From: Linepithema humile
Taxonomy: Eukaryota; Arthropoda; Insecta; Hymenoptera; Formicidae
NCBI RefSeq assembly: GCF_040581485.1
Contig: NC_090129.1
Location: 33,156,764-33,220,763 of the forward strand
Length of the DNA stretch: 64,000 bases
Direction: 5' to 3'
Shown here: piece by piece, positions 1 through 13,512 of the stretch
Position numbering within the stretch: position 1 is the stretch's first letter
Layout: every line of letters begins with the position of its first letter
The notes under the pieces: model-generated
What the model saw: the letters and a program-made list of their open reading frames with translations, nothing else
Database searches by the model: none
What the model was told of the DNA's origin: nothing
Program-made: the position numbers and the translations under genes

Positions 1-1656
1 AACCTATAATTAATGGTATCATCTATCTTGCACCCCAACTTCTCTATAAAGTTTACTGAACGTACTAGTCACGTCAATCATGAGGCGATCGCGATCTTTG
101 ATGCAAATGCTTGACGCCGCATGCAAAGCTGGCTCGCGATAAACAAGCAGTAACAAGTGGGTGTTATGGCTCGAGATATTTTTACTTTTTAAAAGTTAGT
201 CGATGCAGTTGCTAGAATTATTCATTTAATATTCATGACATTTGCGAAACTAAATATATTTCATATCGCATATATAAATCGCTTTTTTATCAGTGATTCT
301 ATGCAATCTGACGCGTGTTTGCATTGAAAATATCATTTCCAAGCGTACTAGGAAATGAAATAAAAAAAGCAAAACATTTGCGCGTGTGGTACAGCGGCGT
401 TATTTGTTCCTTTTTTTTTAAACATAGCAAAAACGTAGCGATGCGTCAATTTGGTTGCAATAAGCCGTCTTTACATCTGCCGGCCTTGACACCGACCGTC
501 GCAGCTACGCAGTTGCAACCGAGTGTATCAGCGATATCTATCACTTATTGAAATAACACATTGCCATAAATTTAACAGCATAAATGTTTACATTTTAATA
601 CGATGTTTGTAAGAGTACTTCAAATTTATTGGAATGCGTTATTAACATTTCAGGCGCATTAAATCAGGAGGTATAAATTCTATTGCATAGTATTGTGTGG
701 TAAAGGAATGCCGTGTAATCTATATTTTACACAAATGTGGTCGATGACGAATCTTGGCGCCCGCATACTCACGGAAATCGGCTCGATGCTACTTTCGCGA
801 ATGACGGTGCACCGGCGAACGCCGACGCGAGGCGATCTTTATAGATGCCACCGGCCTTGTCCTTGACATCGACCGCAGCGTCCCGACGCTACGCAGGCGG
901 CCCGCAGTTACATCGAGATATCCGATACGCGGAACAGTCGAAACACAAACTTGGGGAGGGGTTTACATCAGGAATTTAAAGAGGGTATAGGGGATACGAA
1001 TCATACCGTTGGGTAAATAGATGGTAAATGGATAGCAAATTTAAACATCGCCCGTAGAATATTTCGTAAGATTACGTAAAATCTTAAAAGGTTATTTTCC
1101 GATAAATATAAAGAAAAAAAGTGAACGATCTTTACTTGCGATGAAAATTTGAACTCTGTTCTGATTTCTTTACGTGCTACGCAGTAGCGGATTTTGCATT
1201 TGCTCTGCCATTTTTATTATGGGTCGAAGTCTCAAGTTATTTTCGTATATCGATGTTATGGACAACAGATTGTTTGTAATAAGGCAAGGACAAGCTCTTG
1301 AATTAATCTCAACAACGTGAATAAGATCGTACTTTGATTATTTATTAACACAACACATTCTGCGTCTGTAGATTGACGCAACAAAATTGGATATTTATGT
1401 ATAAACGATATTTAAGTACAAATTTTGTAACTTATCTCCTTCTTTCTCTCTAGTCTACGTGTTTTCTTAATACGTATTTATATTTACATATTAATTCCTC
1501 AGCATCTTTAAGAAAAAGATTTAAATTTGAAGAGATAGCGAGACGATTTAAAACAGGAAAAAAATGTAGAACTTTAATACCTTGTAATGGAAAATTATTA
1601 TTTATTTACATACAACATGAACATCTGAGTTAAAAATTATTTGTCACAAAAATAAT
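1..1656. other. Non-genic left edge with a diverged GC-rich duplication
   Basis: I see no convincing gene here. The only reading frames are short and start at non-ATG codons. Two GC-richer islands, near 474-540 and 838-932, share a diverged segment: both contain a form of 'ccggccttg', then 'gaccg', then 'ctacgcag', then 'gcagtt' or 'gcaacc', and end near 'cgatatc' or 'gatatcc'. The last part (about 1570-1656) is probably the 3' UTR of the minus-strand SPB1 gene. Confidence 0.5.
1601..1606 (-). terminator. Poly(A) signal of SPB1/FTSJ3
   Basis: The minus strand reads AATAAA about 50 nt beyond the SPB1 stop codon at 1657, in AT-rich DNA. Position and sequence fit the cleavage/polyadenylation signal for that transcript. 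The cleavage site itself cannot be fixed from sequence. Confidence 0.5.
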
Positions 1657-4600
1657 TTACTTTTTCCTTTTCGTAGTTTTCATATTTTTAGGCTTCGCCC
1701 TCGATTTGTTACCGCTTCGATTTTTCTTTCCACGTCCTTTAGTTTTTTCCTTCGCTTTCGCCGCGCGTAAATCCTTCTTCATTCTCGGATCGACTATCTT
1801 ATATCGACCTTTCACACCAGGAGGCCGGACGGCCCGCTTCTGCGCGCTGTGTTTCTTCGCTACAATATACTTAACTTCCTTTCTTGGTTCTTGATGAGCT
1901 TTCTTGTACAATCTAAATCAAATCAAAGATTGAATTAAGAAAATGCATTTATCGAGTCGAACAATTCAAAAGAAAAATCAAACTTACGCTTTAACTTGCT
2001 TGGCCTTTTCTCTGTCGCTGATATCCGCGTTATCCATCAATGCTTCCACCTTCTTCTTGGCCTTTTCAAGCTTACGCAGTGAGCGTCGTTTTTTCCTTGC
2101 CTTAGCTTCCATTACTTTCTTAATCGGTCTAACATTCAAGTCTTCGACTCTCTTTTGATATTCCTCCACAAGTTCTTTGGGTACAGGTGCCTCTTTTTTC
2201 ATATGTTTCTCCTCGTCTTTTACAAACCAATCGGGTAATTTGTCATCATTAAACGCATATCTATTCCAAGCCGAGTCGATTAAATCTCTTCGAGATTTCT
2301 GGCTTTGAATCAACAGCGATCCAAGTGCTAAATCTTCGGAAGTCAATTTCTTTTTCTTTGATTTTTTATCTAATCAATCATAAATGAATATTTAATTTGA
2401 CACGATTAATCAAGCTAATTATTAGTTATAATCAATAAAATTTCTCGCTTAATGTAAACTTTCTTACCTTTTTTTTGTGATACTACTTCAAAGCCATCTT
2501 TTCCGCCAATTTTTTTAACTTTTTTAGGCGCCATCATTTCTTCCATATCATAGTTTGAATTTGTATCATCACTTTCACTGATCTTACGTTTCTGTTTTGG
2601 TTTCTCATCTACTTTCTCTTCTACTTTTTTCTCTTCTCCCAGAACACGTCCACCTTTCTTTTTATATTGCTCGATCATGTTATCCAATTCATAATCTGCA
2701 TCATCTTCATTCTCCAAATTTTTAAATACATCTTTTTCAAACCAAAGTTTTGCGTTCTGAATTTTTTTCGTTTTTTTATCCCGGAAGTCTAAGTCAGTTA
2801 ATAATGGGTTGCTATTAAAATCATTAGATTGTTGTTCTTTCTTTTGCACAGCTTTCTTCCGCGGTTTGTTTGTCTCTTCATCCTCTGAATCCTCTAGACC
2901 TATTTTGCAATAATAATTTTATAATTTTTGTTAAAAATTTAAAGAATGAAAAATAAAATGTGAAAAATAAATCTTCTATGATAAAGCAGAAAATTATTTG
3001 AATAAATCTATTGAAATCAATATTAATTTTTAAAATATAATATACCTAGTCCAGATTTTTCGCTATCAGTGTCATCATCCGATGCAACATCAGAATCACT
3101 TTCCTCGCTGTCTTCCGCTTTGTAGTACAAGCCTTTGCTGTCCAAGTGTCCTGTATCTTTCTCATAAACAACCTTATTCGGTTGAACCTCTTCATCCGAA
3201 TCCACATCGCTCTCTGCTACAACATCAGGTGTTTGATCTGTAACTTGTTCCAATTGCTGGTGGGTTTGAATCTGGTTTAATTTAAACATATCATCTGCTT
3301 CTAATCTAGGTCCCTCATCATTCTTATGAATCATTTTCAAATTGAGACGTTCGTTCAATTTTTTTCTCTCTTTGTTAGCTTTTTTCTGCTTGCGTTTCAA
3401 CTCTTTAGCTTCCGTCTCTCGGAGTTCAGCGATCTGTTTTTCGATTGCTGCATCTTCCAAATCCTCCTGTTCTTCGAGATTAATGGCCACAGTTCCATCT
3501 TCTTCCGCATGCTCTTCCTCTTTCGAATCATCTTCTTTTGAATCATCAGTTTTTGTCTCTTTTAATGCCTTCCACCAACTAAGTAGCAGTTTCAAATCCT
3601 TTCTACCAAGTACTTTAATATCCTTGCAACATTCTCTAACTTCTTTAGTCGTCTTCTTGTGCTTGTCAATAGTTTCATCATCTATTACAATTTCAGAGGC
3701 ATTCTGCAGAGCCTCAATTGCATCTTCACAGTTAATAAACTCTTTTGCAGACAATTTGTGATACAATGTGTAATCGTTCTCTGGATATCCTTCAGCTTTC
3801 GCTTTTTTCTGTTTTTCGGGATGAAGAACACTGAATTGGTTGGTAGTTTCTATTTCTAATTCAGAAAATACATGCTTTGGATCAAAGAACTTGGGATCTA
3901 ATTTATCTGGAGCAATATAATATTGACAAACTACAAAAATTTCTGCAGATTCACTGCGCGAAGCTTGAGGTTTAGTCGCATGTACCTATAAATAAAATTG
4001 TGAAAATCAAATCATATACAAAAATTAATCATTTTTTAAACAATATTAATTTAAATAATTTTACCTTTTTAAATAATTGTTTTAGCACCCACATCAATGG
4101 GTTGTAATCTTTAGATCTGAATACTTTTGTTACAAACCAACCACCAGCTTTTAAGAATTGAGTAGCTAGTTTAACAGCTGATAATGTTAAAACAGCTTGC
4201 TGATACGCATCATGAAGCCAATTTTTTCCAACATTAGGAGCACCATCGTTTAAAACAATATCAGCTTTCCATGTTTTTATCTCACGTGAGATAGCCACTC
4301 TGCACTTATCCGTTGTAATGTCTTCTACAAGACTAATACACCCTGGAATAGGCTTTATCGGAAACAAATCCACACCTATAACTATAGATGACACTGGCAT
4401 ATTTTTTCTGGCAACTTGCATCCAGCCACCAGGTGCTGCACATAAATCGATGCATACTCTAGACTTTTGCAAAAATTCAAACTTGCGATTGAGTTGAATT
4501 AATTTGAAAGCAGCACGTGATCTATAACCTAAAAAATGCAAAGTTTTAGTAATTATAGTCGTGACATGATGAAATATTTTTTAAATTTAAATGCACGTAA

Positions 4601-4744
4601 AACTAATATAATTTTAATCTAGCAATTCAATCTATGTGTTAATAAAATAATAATAGGTATTAATAATTAATACTAACCTGTTTCTTTGGCTAACTGATAG
4701 TATTTATCTTTCCTTTGCTTTCCAATTTTCGTCTTCTTCCCCAT
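1657..4744 (-). CDS. Ftsj3: pre-rRNA 2'-O-ribose methyltransferase SPB1/FTSJ3
   Basis: This is the nucleolar SAM-dependent methyltransferase of 60S ribosome assembly (SPB1 in yeast, FTSJ3 in human). Six exons join in phase: 4678-4744, 4066/4065-4528, 3046-3985, 2468-2899, 1988-2369 and 1657-1912, giving 846 aa, the usual length for the family. The N-terminus MGKKTKIGKQRKDKYYQLAKE is the classic SPB1 start. The RrmJ/FtsJ domain follows: the SRAAFKL lysine (K31), the SAM loop CAAPGGWMQVA, DIVLNDGAPNVG with the catalytic Asp, WFVTKVFRS with the catalytic Lys, and SRSESAEIFVV with the final Glu across the exon 2/3 junction. So the K-D-K-E tetrad is intact. Acidic and lysine-rich segments fill the middle (DUF3381 and Spb1 C-terminal regions). 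The tail is highly basic (PRMKKDLRAAKAKEK...), as expected for a nucleolar protein. It is divergent from DELE1. Confidence 0.95.
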
Positions 4745-5362
4745 TGTAATTAAAAAAAAAAATTAGCTATTCAGATAAATAAACACGCATTAACTGCGTG
4801 CAGTTATTATAAAAACCTCTGCAGCGTGGTTTTCAACGTTTATGAAAAAGGTTAGAAATGCACTTATCCTGACTGAACATAACATGGAGTGTAGCTGAGT
4901 GTAGCTAAGTGTAGCTAAGTGTAGCTGAGTGTAGCTGAGTGCAGCTGAGTGCAGCTGAGTGTAGCAGTCAGTCAGTGTTATTAACTTAGCCGTAAAAAGT
5001 ATTACTAGATTTACTTTCTTGGATTATAGAAGCAATAATTCTGAAAACGTTTTCAAGTTTTTTATTGAACATTTTTAGGCTTCTCTTTACTTTGTTCTTG
5101 CCATTTATGGGCAAATATAAGGAAATCGAATAGGGAATTTATCAAGTATATTCTAACACTGTTGCGTGTAGGGTCATTTCGTAGCAAAATGACGTACAAA
5201 AATTTTAGCGCATGTGCTTTTGCCTGTATATATATTATGGCATAAATGCCATTCCGCGGTGCAAGTTAGTGCAGGTGTTGCTTTATATTAATTTAGTAGT
5301 AGCTTTTCGTTTCTCAATCAAAATACGTTTTCTTCCTTGATAAAAAGTAGAAAGGGAAGAAA
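4745..5362. promoter_or_regulatory. Bidirectional promoter region SPB1 / DELE1
   Basis: The start codons of SPB1 (minus, 4744) and DELE1 (plus, 5363) are 618 bp apart and point away from each other, so both promoters must lie here or very near. The segment also contains a 10-bp minisatellite at 4887-4966. I do not see a clear TATA box in either direction, as is common for housekeeping genes. Confidence 0.5.
4887..4966. repeat. Decamer minisatellite, 8 copies of GAGTGTAGCT
   Basis: Eight head-to-tail 10-bp units start at 4887, 4897, 4907 and so on to 4957. Variants are limited to G/A at position 1, T/C at position 6, and a T-to-A change at the end of the last unit. It lies in the shared upstream region of SPB1 and DELE1. 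The low divergence suggests recent slippage or unequal exchange. Confidence 0.95.
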
Positions 5363-7212
5363 ATGTGGAAATTTATAGTTCGTGGAATTCAATCGACAAT
5401 AGAGCGACGTATTTGTCGCACCAATATTTACTCACAATCGTCACAAGATAACCCAACAAATGATGTCAAAACAAATTTGACAAGCCAACAAAATTTGCTT
5501 TCTTCAACTTTTACCTTTTGCGACAAGAATTTTTGTGAATGGGCTAAACGCGCTGGTGCTAAAGATAAGAAATACAATTCGGAATGGAATGCCAGGCATA
5601 GCTGGCCAGAGGCTGTTAGCTGGGTAAATATTTTTTAGCGTGTTCTGTATAATTATGCAGCTCAGTAATACTAAAGAAAGTTCGCTAAATCGCTAATGTA
5701 ATTTATATTTTATCAGTCTAGTATATTGGCAGCTGGATGGATTGTATGTCAAACACTTGGTTTGCGTAAAAGAATCGATGAGAAAGACAGACGTCAAAAC
5801 TTCAAAAGCAAATTATATAATTGTGCTAAGGTTCCATTTATATTTTCACAAATAGCAAATTTAGAACCAAGGAATATCTTTCCAGTCACTGTGTTGGCAA
5901 TAACAAATGTCAACAGTGTTGGCAATAACAATTCTAACTTGCAAGATTCAGATTTACAATGGACATCAGAAAAAGCATTCGGTCCTGTCACCATTGAAGA
6001 GGTGAGGATGTTGCTTTGTAGACATTATGCTCTGTAATTTTATATATCTGAAATTCAAAGAAAGAATCAAATTAAATAAAAACTTGCAATTGTGAGAGCA
6101 TGCTGTGAGAACTAATTGCACAATAAATGAAAAGTACATTTATTATTTTTTATTTATATTTATTTTCTAGAAATTTCTTCCTAAGTTAATGAACTTATTC
6201 CTTGTAAGTATAGGGCCACCTATGAAATTGTACGTTCCTATAGATTGTCTATCTCTTTAGGCATTCGAAGAGGCTGCTGATGAATTTTCCAAGACCCACA
6301 AAGTAGTTGTAGGGCAATACGAACTCTGTTACGGTATAAAAGCTTTGAAAGAAAAGCGTCATGAAGATGCTTTGATGCATTTTTCAATGGGTGCCAAACA
6401 ATCTTCCCCCGGAAGTATGTTCAACTTAGGTCTTTGTCATGAATTAGGCATTGGAACTGTAGTGGATCAAAAGAAGGTATCATCCTATCATTTAGAGCTG
6501 CATAAAATCAGCTGATTACTTACCTGATTAATTATGAAAATTTTTTAAAATTTGTATACAAAGATAGAAAAAGGAATTCGATATTATATTAAAACTCTCA
6601 ATTGTTCACTGCAGTAATATTGAAACAGAGTTGCAGTGAGTAAACGAGAGTTCTAAATTACGAAAAATGAGAGATTTTAAATTGTGAATTTTTTTATTTT
6701 TTGATGAAAATACATACAAAATTTTTCTCCAGGCTGCAGAATGTTACAATGACGCCGCAGCACACGATCATGCCGATGCATTATATAATTTGGGAGTTTT
6801 CCATGCTCAAGGGAAAGGTGGCTTACCAGTTAGCATTGATCTTGCGCGTATTTGTTTTATTAAAGCAGCAAAATTAGGTCAGACACAAGCGCAACAAGCG
6901 CTTGATTTAGAAAAAGCTAAGACTCAATCAAAGAAAAGCAATACCTCTACTGTACAGAATATCAAATTTACCCATACAAACTTGCAGAAAAATAAAATAG
7001 ATGATGCATGCGTTAAATTAAGTAATTACATGTTAAGAGAAAACATTGCTGACATATTAAATGCAAATTTGGTTGAAAAATCCACGCGCGATACGCCAGA
7101 ATATAACGAACAACCAATCAAAGATTCTACCCAGAAAATTTTAAACTTTCTCAGCTTAAAAGAAGCTAGTCAAGGGATCCTTATGCTTAACGATTATAGT
7201 GTGCCATGTTAA
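5363..7212 (+). CDS. Dele: DELE1-like mitochondrial stress-signalling TPR/Sel1 protein
   Basis: Four exons (5363-5623, 5717-6001, 6261-6476, 6733-7212), all cut between codons, give 413 aa. The start MWKFIVRGIQSTIERRICRT is basic, amphipathic and free of acidic residues, as in a mitochondrial matrix targeting sequence. Exons 3 and 4 (residues about 185-310) carry TPR/Sel1-type repeats: ALMHFSMGAKQSSPGSMFNL, then GLCHELGIGTVVDQKKAAEC, then ADALYNLGVFHAQGKGG with a following AKLGQTQAQQALDL. In mammals DELE1 is cleaved by OMA1 under mitochondrial stress, and the C-terminal TPR part activates the eIF2-alpha kinase HRI. The same role here is inference from homology. Residues about 90-180 contain a hydrophobic stretch (SSILAAGWIVCQTLGL) then a low-complexity linker. 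Human DELE1 is longer (about 515 aa), so some repeats may be missing or diverged. Confidence 0.85.
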
Positions 7213-7965
7213 GAAATACCAAAATACTTTTATTATGCCAGAGTAAGATTCACCAAAGTTGAGTCATCTTAAATAGTTGTTATATAAAAGTATTTTCCGT
7301 GTACGTGTGTGTAGTATATTTACGAAATTACGTATTATATTCCTAAGAGAAAGTGCAAGTGCTTGCTCAATTTGTAAAATGTTATATATATATGTTCGCA
7401 AACATTATTTTTATCTTCATATTTTTCATTTCTGTTGAAGAGCAAACATGTGTATATTATTTAACATACTCATTATCTTGAAGTTATAAGCATGGGCAAA
7501 ATTATTATGACACACTACAAGTGTATCAATAATTGATTTAAGGATTTTACGCAACTGCTTAGTATTAATGTAACAATATTACTTAACTCATAATTGAGTT
7601 GGAACGTGATTGTGATGCATAAACATGTAAAAGCAGACGTGATACGACATTGAGAAGTTTTAGCGTTGTACACAAACTTCCAAGTTCTATTAATATCTAA
7701 TAGATCGCAATCGATATTTTTATTACAAATATATTTTATTGACTCTTACATAACAATCTCATTTTATCGATTAAGATGTTTTAGATTTAAGATTCTGACA
7801 CAAACGACAGTAACGATTAGCCATTTGTTTGTATACTGCGCAGTGTACAAAATGCGTGTGTGCGAATAGTCTACATGGTACATTAGTACAAAAATAAAAT
7901 CTTTTTATAATTTCATAAATTCTTTAACAACGATATCCTTCTCTCATTCCAATTCCAATTGCACT
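7213..7965. other. Convergent 3' intergenic region DELE1 / NUDT9
   Basis: This AT-rich spacer lies between two genes that face each other. It should hold both 3' UTRs. A plus-strand AATAAA-like signal lies near 7892. I see no coding potential. Confidence 0.5.
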
Positions 7966-9011
7966 TCACCAGTGTGCATTACGTTGCGATACAGTTTTCT
8001 TTACAAACTCACTATGATTAGCGTATAAATTTATTTCATGATTCACGTCCATCCACCTTACATTACACGCATCGTCGCCGGCTTGCAATGCAAGTTTCCC
8101 GACGACGCTGCTGTCCTCGTCGTGAAAATTTATAGCCACCGTCTCCATCCAAGCGTTGTCCGTATTTCGCGGATCATCCACATACCCTTTGTAAATCTCA
8201 TCGCCTTTCGTGAAAAATTCCGTGATGGAATTTTCAAGGCCCTCTCTCTCGGTGTCATTTTTTTCCAAGAAGTTGAGCGCTTCTTCCATGAACTCCCTCA
8301 TTAAAGTAGTAGAGACCGTCTCGCCCGGGTCAATCATACCTCCCGGTATAGCCCATTCTCCGGAATCTCGCCTCTGTATCGCGACGAATTGTAATACACG
8401 TTTACCCGTGTGCCTGTCCACCTCCACAGCTCCCGTATTATCGCGTTTCCATCGTGTAACGATCGGATCGGCGGCGTGATTCGGTCCCCATCGGCCCAGA
8501 AGTCCTCGTCCGACGATACCGGTTCGTCCAACTGGATTTAAAGGGTAACCACCCGCTCTCACAACGTAGTCACCCGTAAAACTCCTTCGATTCACCTTGC
8601 CTGTTACAATTTTTATACTTTGAATATATAACACGACAGTATTTTGTCTCGCGTACGAACTATAGTCTTGGTTTACATCGCGATGAATTTATTAACCTCA
8701 TAAACATCACATTTTCTCTGTTCCATTAATTTTTTAACTTTTGAGTTGTTTTAAATTTGACTGAACAAAAGAAAAAGATAGTTACCATCCACCGCATTCC
8801 ACTTTGGTTTGAAGATGGGTTCGTTGATCTCCGGATCGGCCCAAGGTTTACCCTGAAGAGCGGCAGCGGTGTACGCGACCGGTTTATACTCGGGATATTC
8901 GACCGTCCACGGAACTTTTTCGTCCGGTACCGCAAATCTATTTATATTACTGAACGGATATAAACCCTGCCTACACTTCTGGTGAAGCATTCTCATGCAT
9001 CTAGTATTCAT
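7966..9011 (-). CDS. NUDT9-type mitochondrial ADP-ribose pyrophosphatase
   Basis: Two exons (8786-9011, 7966-8600) give 286 aa. The product should hydrolyse ADP-ribose to AMP and ribose-5-phosphate. The Nudix box is complete at residues 163-185: GGMIDPGE, seven residues, then REFMEEAL. This matches GX5EX7REUXEE and has the Ala-Leu ending typical of NUDT9 and the TRPM2 NUDT9-H domain. The N-terminal half has the NUDT9 signatures VPDEKVPWTVEYPEYKPV and NPVGRTGIVGRGLLGRWGPN, which form the ADP-ribose-binding subdomain. The first residues (MNTRCMRMLHQKCRQG) are basic and fit mitochondrial import. ATG 9011 is used; downstream in-frame Met codons at residues 6 and 8 are possible. The gene converges on DELE1. 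Confidence 0.93.
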
Positions 9012-11042
9012 TTAATAACTTCTTCCACGAAAATCAATGCGATGAACACATGGTAACCTCTCTGATATGTTTGAGTCCAGTGACGTAATTCACAGGCTCT
9101 CTGTCGCACACTTAATTCAGTTGAAATAGAAATTCGCAAACAAAAGGAGAATTTTATTGCAGTAAATTATATATCTTTGAATTATCAATAGAGTGAACAG
9201 GATAAAAAAAAAGATTAAAATGTTTTTATATCAGTTTAAATATATATATTTCATATAATTTTTCACTTAAAAAGTGTAACAGGCTTTATTAAAATTCTTG
9301 AACTGTTACTATCTAATTGTTGATTGTTTATTTTTTTACATAATTTTTTAAACAAAAATTTTACGTGATATATAGACGAAGTAATGTTCTAGCGATATAC
9401 ATATTTGTAAATCCATGCCAGATCAGGTGCGCATTTATTTCAATATGTGCATTGCATAAATGTAATAAGAATATCTATGTTTTTAATACTTACGTCAAAT
9501 AAGATTATCAGTATAAGACAGATATCGACTTTATAAAATTGTAAAAAGTCTTATTTCATTTAAAATCCTTGGTATATTTATGGCATGATATCAAAATATG
9601 AATTTCACACATCATAATATACTGACATAATTACTTGTTATATTTACAAGCATTGGCATTTTTCCTGCATTCTTGAAACGCATACAGATTTTTAAAAGTA
9701 AAAGTTCCTTATAATTCGGTTACTATTCTGTAACTTTCCACAAATCTTGTATATTTATAGGCTGGAAGACTAGATTAGAAGTATTTATAAAATTTAACAA
9801 ACCCTAATAACACTTATCTACTTAGACTGGTAAAAATCCGTCTATAATTAATCTAGATGTTAATGAATAATACTTGCGTATGACATACTATTAATGCCCA
9901 CTCCTTTAAATAGCTTAAAGAGTTCAGTGTTTGAAGTGACATTAAAAGATTAAGATTTATGTCTTGAACACTCCAAAAATACAACGTTTTCTTTCAACAA
10001 GATTAAAATTCCCAAGCCTTCCCGTTCGTATTTCTTTTATAAATTATCTTTCTCATCTATTTATTTTATCAAAAATATACATTCTATATTATATATATTT
10101 TTACAATTCAGAAAATTTGTATATTTTTCAAGATGTAAAACAAAGATGATTGCAATAGTTTAATAATTTTGAAAAATATCTGCTAAATACTACAAGTTAT
10201 TTTAACTTATACACACTTCAAATACTGAAAATTGAAATAATTTTTCAAATATCTTGTGTCGAGATCCGCCGCTTTTCTGCAAAGTATTGACGAATTAAAA
10301 CACTTCATCCTGCAAAATTAATCTTGAGAATTTTGATCTCTATGATTATTAAGATAAGATAATTAACAGAATGAATAACTGCCAGTATCTTTTCATTCAA
10401 TTCTTTCTTGCAGAGTTCTTTCGCTATCGCGGATAAGCGTATGGCATTCTCGCAAAAGTGATCCCGGATTAAAATATCGGCCGAAAATACAAAATAGGCC
10501 AGAAATAAAAAATAATTTTAATTCGTTATTGCATAAATTGTATAAAGTATTGATTAGTTTAAACTTTGAAATTTACAATATCCAATATTTACTAAAGTAT
10601 TTCTTATTATATAAATAGCTTACGCACTTTTTCGAACTCAGCTGCTTTTCTTATTTCAAAAGCGGTTCAATCCTCAAATTTTCTTCTTCTTTCTTCTTCA
10701 AGTTAAAGTATGCATGTCCCTCACGAGATATCATACGTAAGATATCATACGTAAAAATGCTTTTTAATATAAAGACATGCCTAATACGGAGACAAGTTTC
10801 CTATATTACAGCAAAATTATTTAAACTTCTCCCCTCAAGATATATTAGAATCCAGAAAAATAATCTATTCTCGATTCCTATTTCGTTTTTAGTCGAAAAA
10901 CTGTCCTTATTTTAGATGTACTTCTTCATATAACAATCTCATTAAAATTGTCAAGGACCAGAAATCGCTATATCCTTGTTCATCGAATTCGAGAATTCGA
11001 TTGTGGACAATAAATTCGGTTCGCTTCATAAATGATTTGTTA
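9012..11042. other. AT-rich spacer between NUDT9 promoter and PHLDB 3' end
   Basis: No gene is visible. The left end should hold the NUDT9 promoter and the right end the 3' UTR of the minus-strand PHLDB gene. A tandem 14-bp duplication of 'gatatcatacgtaa' lies at about 10726-10754. Confidence 0.5.
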
Positions 11043-11708
11043 TCAAACACCGTGGTCGAATTCGTGATATCCTTCTGCTCCTGTGAATACAACGTCGACC
11101 CAAACACGCATAGCTTCTGGGCTGGGTGCCATGAGATGGTAGAGTCTAGATGAAGTCTTGACGATGAAGGTGAGAGAAGGGTGCGGCGATCGGACGGTAT
11201 TCATATGGTCCAAATAAACTTCTTCGATTGACTAGAATGCATTAATGACAATTAATTTAATACGACAGCAATCAAAAATTTAATTAAATTTGTAAAAATT
11301 TGTGAACAATAGTTACCTGGAAATAAATTACGCCGCGGGCCTTTCTGGACGTGTTGTCGCTGTAATAAGACAGCGTCTTCCGCTTGCGATCAAATACGAA
11401 CCATCGCTTGTTCCAATGGTGGAATTTTTTGCTCATCTTCGATAAATAGCCACTGCAACTTGTCGTGTCGACCGTAACATCATAAATCAGAGGCAACTGA
11501 TGCCCGGCAGTTTCTATGTGATGCCTTAGATCTAGAGATTCCGATTTGATGGGAAGATATCTCGTGAGTGGCCTCTGGAAAATTCGTTTTTTATTCGTTA
11601 ATTTAATAAGTCGAGCAACTAAAGCTTTCTTCGGACAAAGCAAAATCGAAATATTAAGGAAATTATCAAAAATTAAAGTTTCTTCGAGTAGAAGTCTTAA
11701 AGACTCGT

Positions 11709-11742
<34 letters not shown>

Positions 11743-13512
11743 CTGACTGTCATTTACAGCCTTTTTTTTACGCGGGTAACTGATCGAAAGGTTTCGGGAA
11801 GTTACCTGGAGTTTTGCCTTTTCGCGATGTTTAACAGGTTGCAGTGGTCCAAGAGTGTCCATCTCGCTGGATGTCTGAGAAAGGGGGCGACTACTGTTTC
11901 CATCGATGATACCACCGCCTCCGCCCCCGCCGCTATTGTCGCTAAGTCTCTCACCTTCCATCGATGTTCTCCTGTCGTCTCTCATCTGGAAATAGTTCGT
12001 GAATTTTATTTTAACAACTTTTACCGGTGCCCCGAAAATAAATTTTGCTATGCGTCTAGTCTTTAATATTTTGCGGGGAAAAAAAATAAAAGGAATTCGA
12101 TTCGTGAAAATCAATCACATTCTTGCACAAAAGATTTTTGCATACATGTCTGCAAACTTCGCGTCTTCGTCTGTTGCATCGTTTTTTCGTTCTGTTTTTC
12201 ACGAGGTTCATCCACATAAGCGACATTGCAGTACAATCGGCGTGAATTAAAATAAATTTACGAAAAACTGCGACAACTATGTCGAGACGTCTGTCCTTTC
12301 GTTTACACGATCCGGACAGATGACGAAGAAAGACTGATGCTCGGTGGACCAACGGTGTGATTGCCGCCGTAAAATGTGACCACACTCCCACCCACTCACT
12401 CAGAGATGACGACGCGAGCTTTTCGCGCACCAAATTCGCTCGCACATTAACCTTCGATTATTCATTCATAAAACGTCATGGCATGTTATGCGTATCATGT
12501 GGATCGTTAAAATATACGATAACAAGCAACATATTGCTCTTTATAAAAAAAAAAACAAAATATAATATTATTTCGAATATAATTAGAACTGTCAAATATT
12601 AGTAATAATAATAAATCCAGATTTAACAAATAGCTTTGCTATCTGCAAGATTTTAACGAGTAACTGATTTATGAAAATCAATGAAAATTGATCGAATGAC
12701 GTCATTATTATTGCAGTAATACTGTCATTATATTTTAAATGATTAATCAATAGATCAATATTATTATACAGCATTAACGTTCTAAAGCTCGTTCAAACAA
12801 TTGCTGTTAGTACTTCTTGAGTGGTCCGAACGAGATGAGAAATTCCGTCAGCTCGACAAACGGTGTGACTCATCACAAACACTAATTTACCGTCGACATT
12901 TCATTTTAGTTTAACTGCATGTTAAGTGGCGAGAATGTAAGAAAATATACAGTACGGCAAAAATTTCTTCTGAAAAATTAAATCTGAAACGTAATTAAGA
13001 GTCGAAAAATTTGTTTCTATCGTTGTTTTCGAGAACGGTAAAAGTTTGAGTGACTGTTGATTTGGTCAAACGCCTAAAAAACGTCGCGAGAAGTTCAACT
13101 TGCGTCTATAAATATCTAACAAGAAAGGGGGTCAATTGCAAAAGAGACTCGCGAAACCCACCAATTCTGTCATTATAAATTATCGCTGTAAGCTTAATCA
13201 AGATTTTACAAACGCTCATTTATCGGGACATAGGCTACTCTGAATGCTGTCCAATGGTCGGCATACCGTGGAGGCCCAGATGCACGCTATGCGAAAACAC
13301 GTGCGTAATGACGAAAACGTTTGCTCCAGAATGCAAATGGATATGCGTACTTGCGAAACGCCAATGTTGAAAAGCACGCGCTACCACGAATGGAACGACG
13401 GCGAGCCAAAACGACGCACGAACTTCCGGCGGCTACAAATGTGTTGTTTTCGGTGAACGCGTAAAGTATACTTTAAGATGATCTGTTTCAACTGCCAAAA
13501 CACTTGTATAAG

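Noticed and set aside
9764..9785. Sequence 'tggaagactagattag' resembling the start of miR-7
   Set aside because: It agrees with mature miR-7 only over the first 11 bases, and I see no precursor hairpin around it.
13244..13456. 70-codon plus-strand frame with many Met, Arg and Cys
   Set aside because: Antisense in a PHLDB intron with no splice context, family match or signal peptide.
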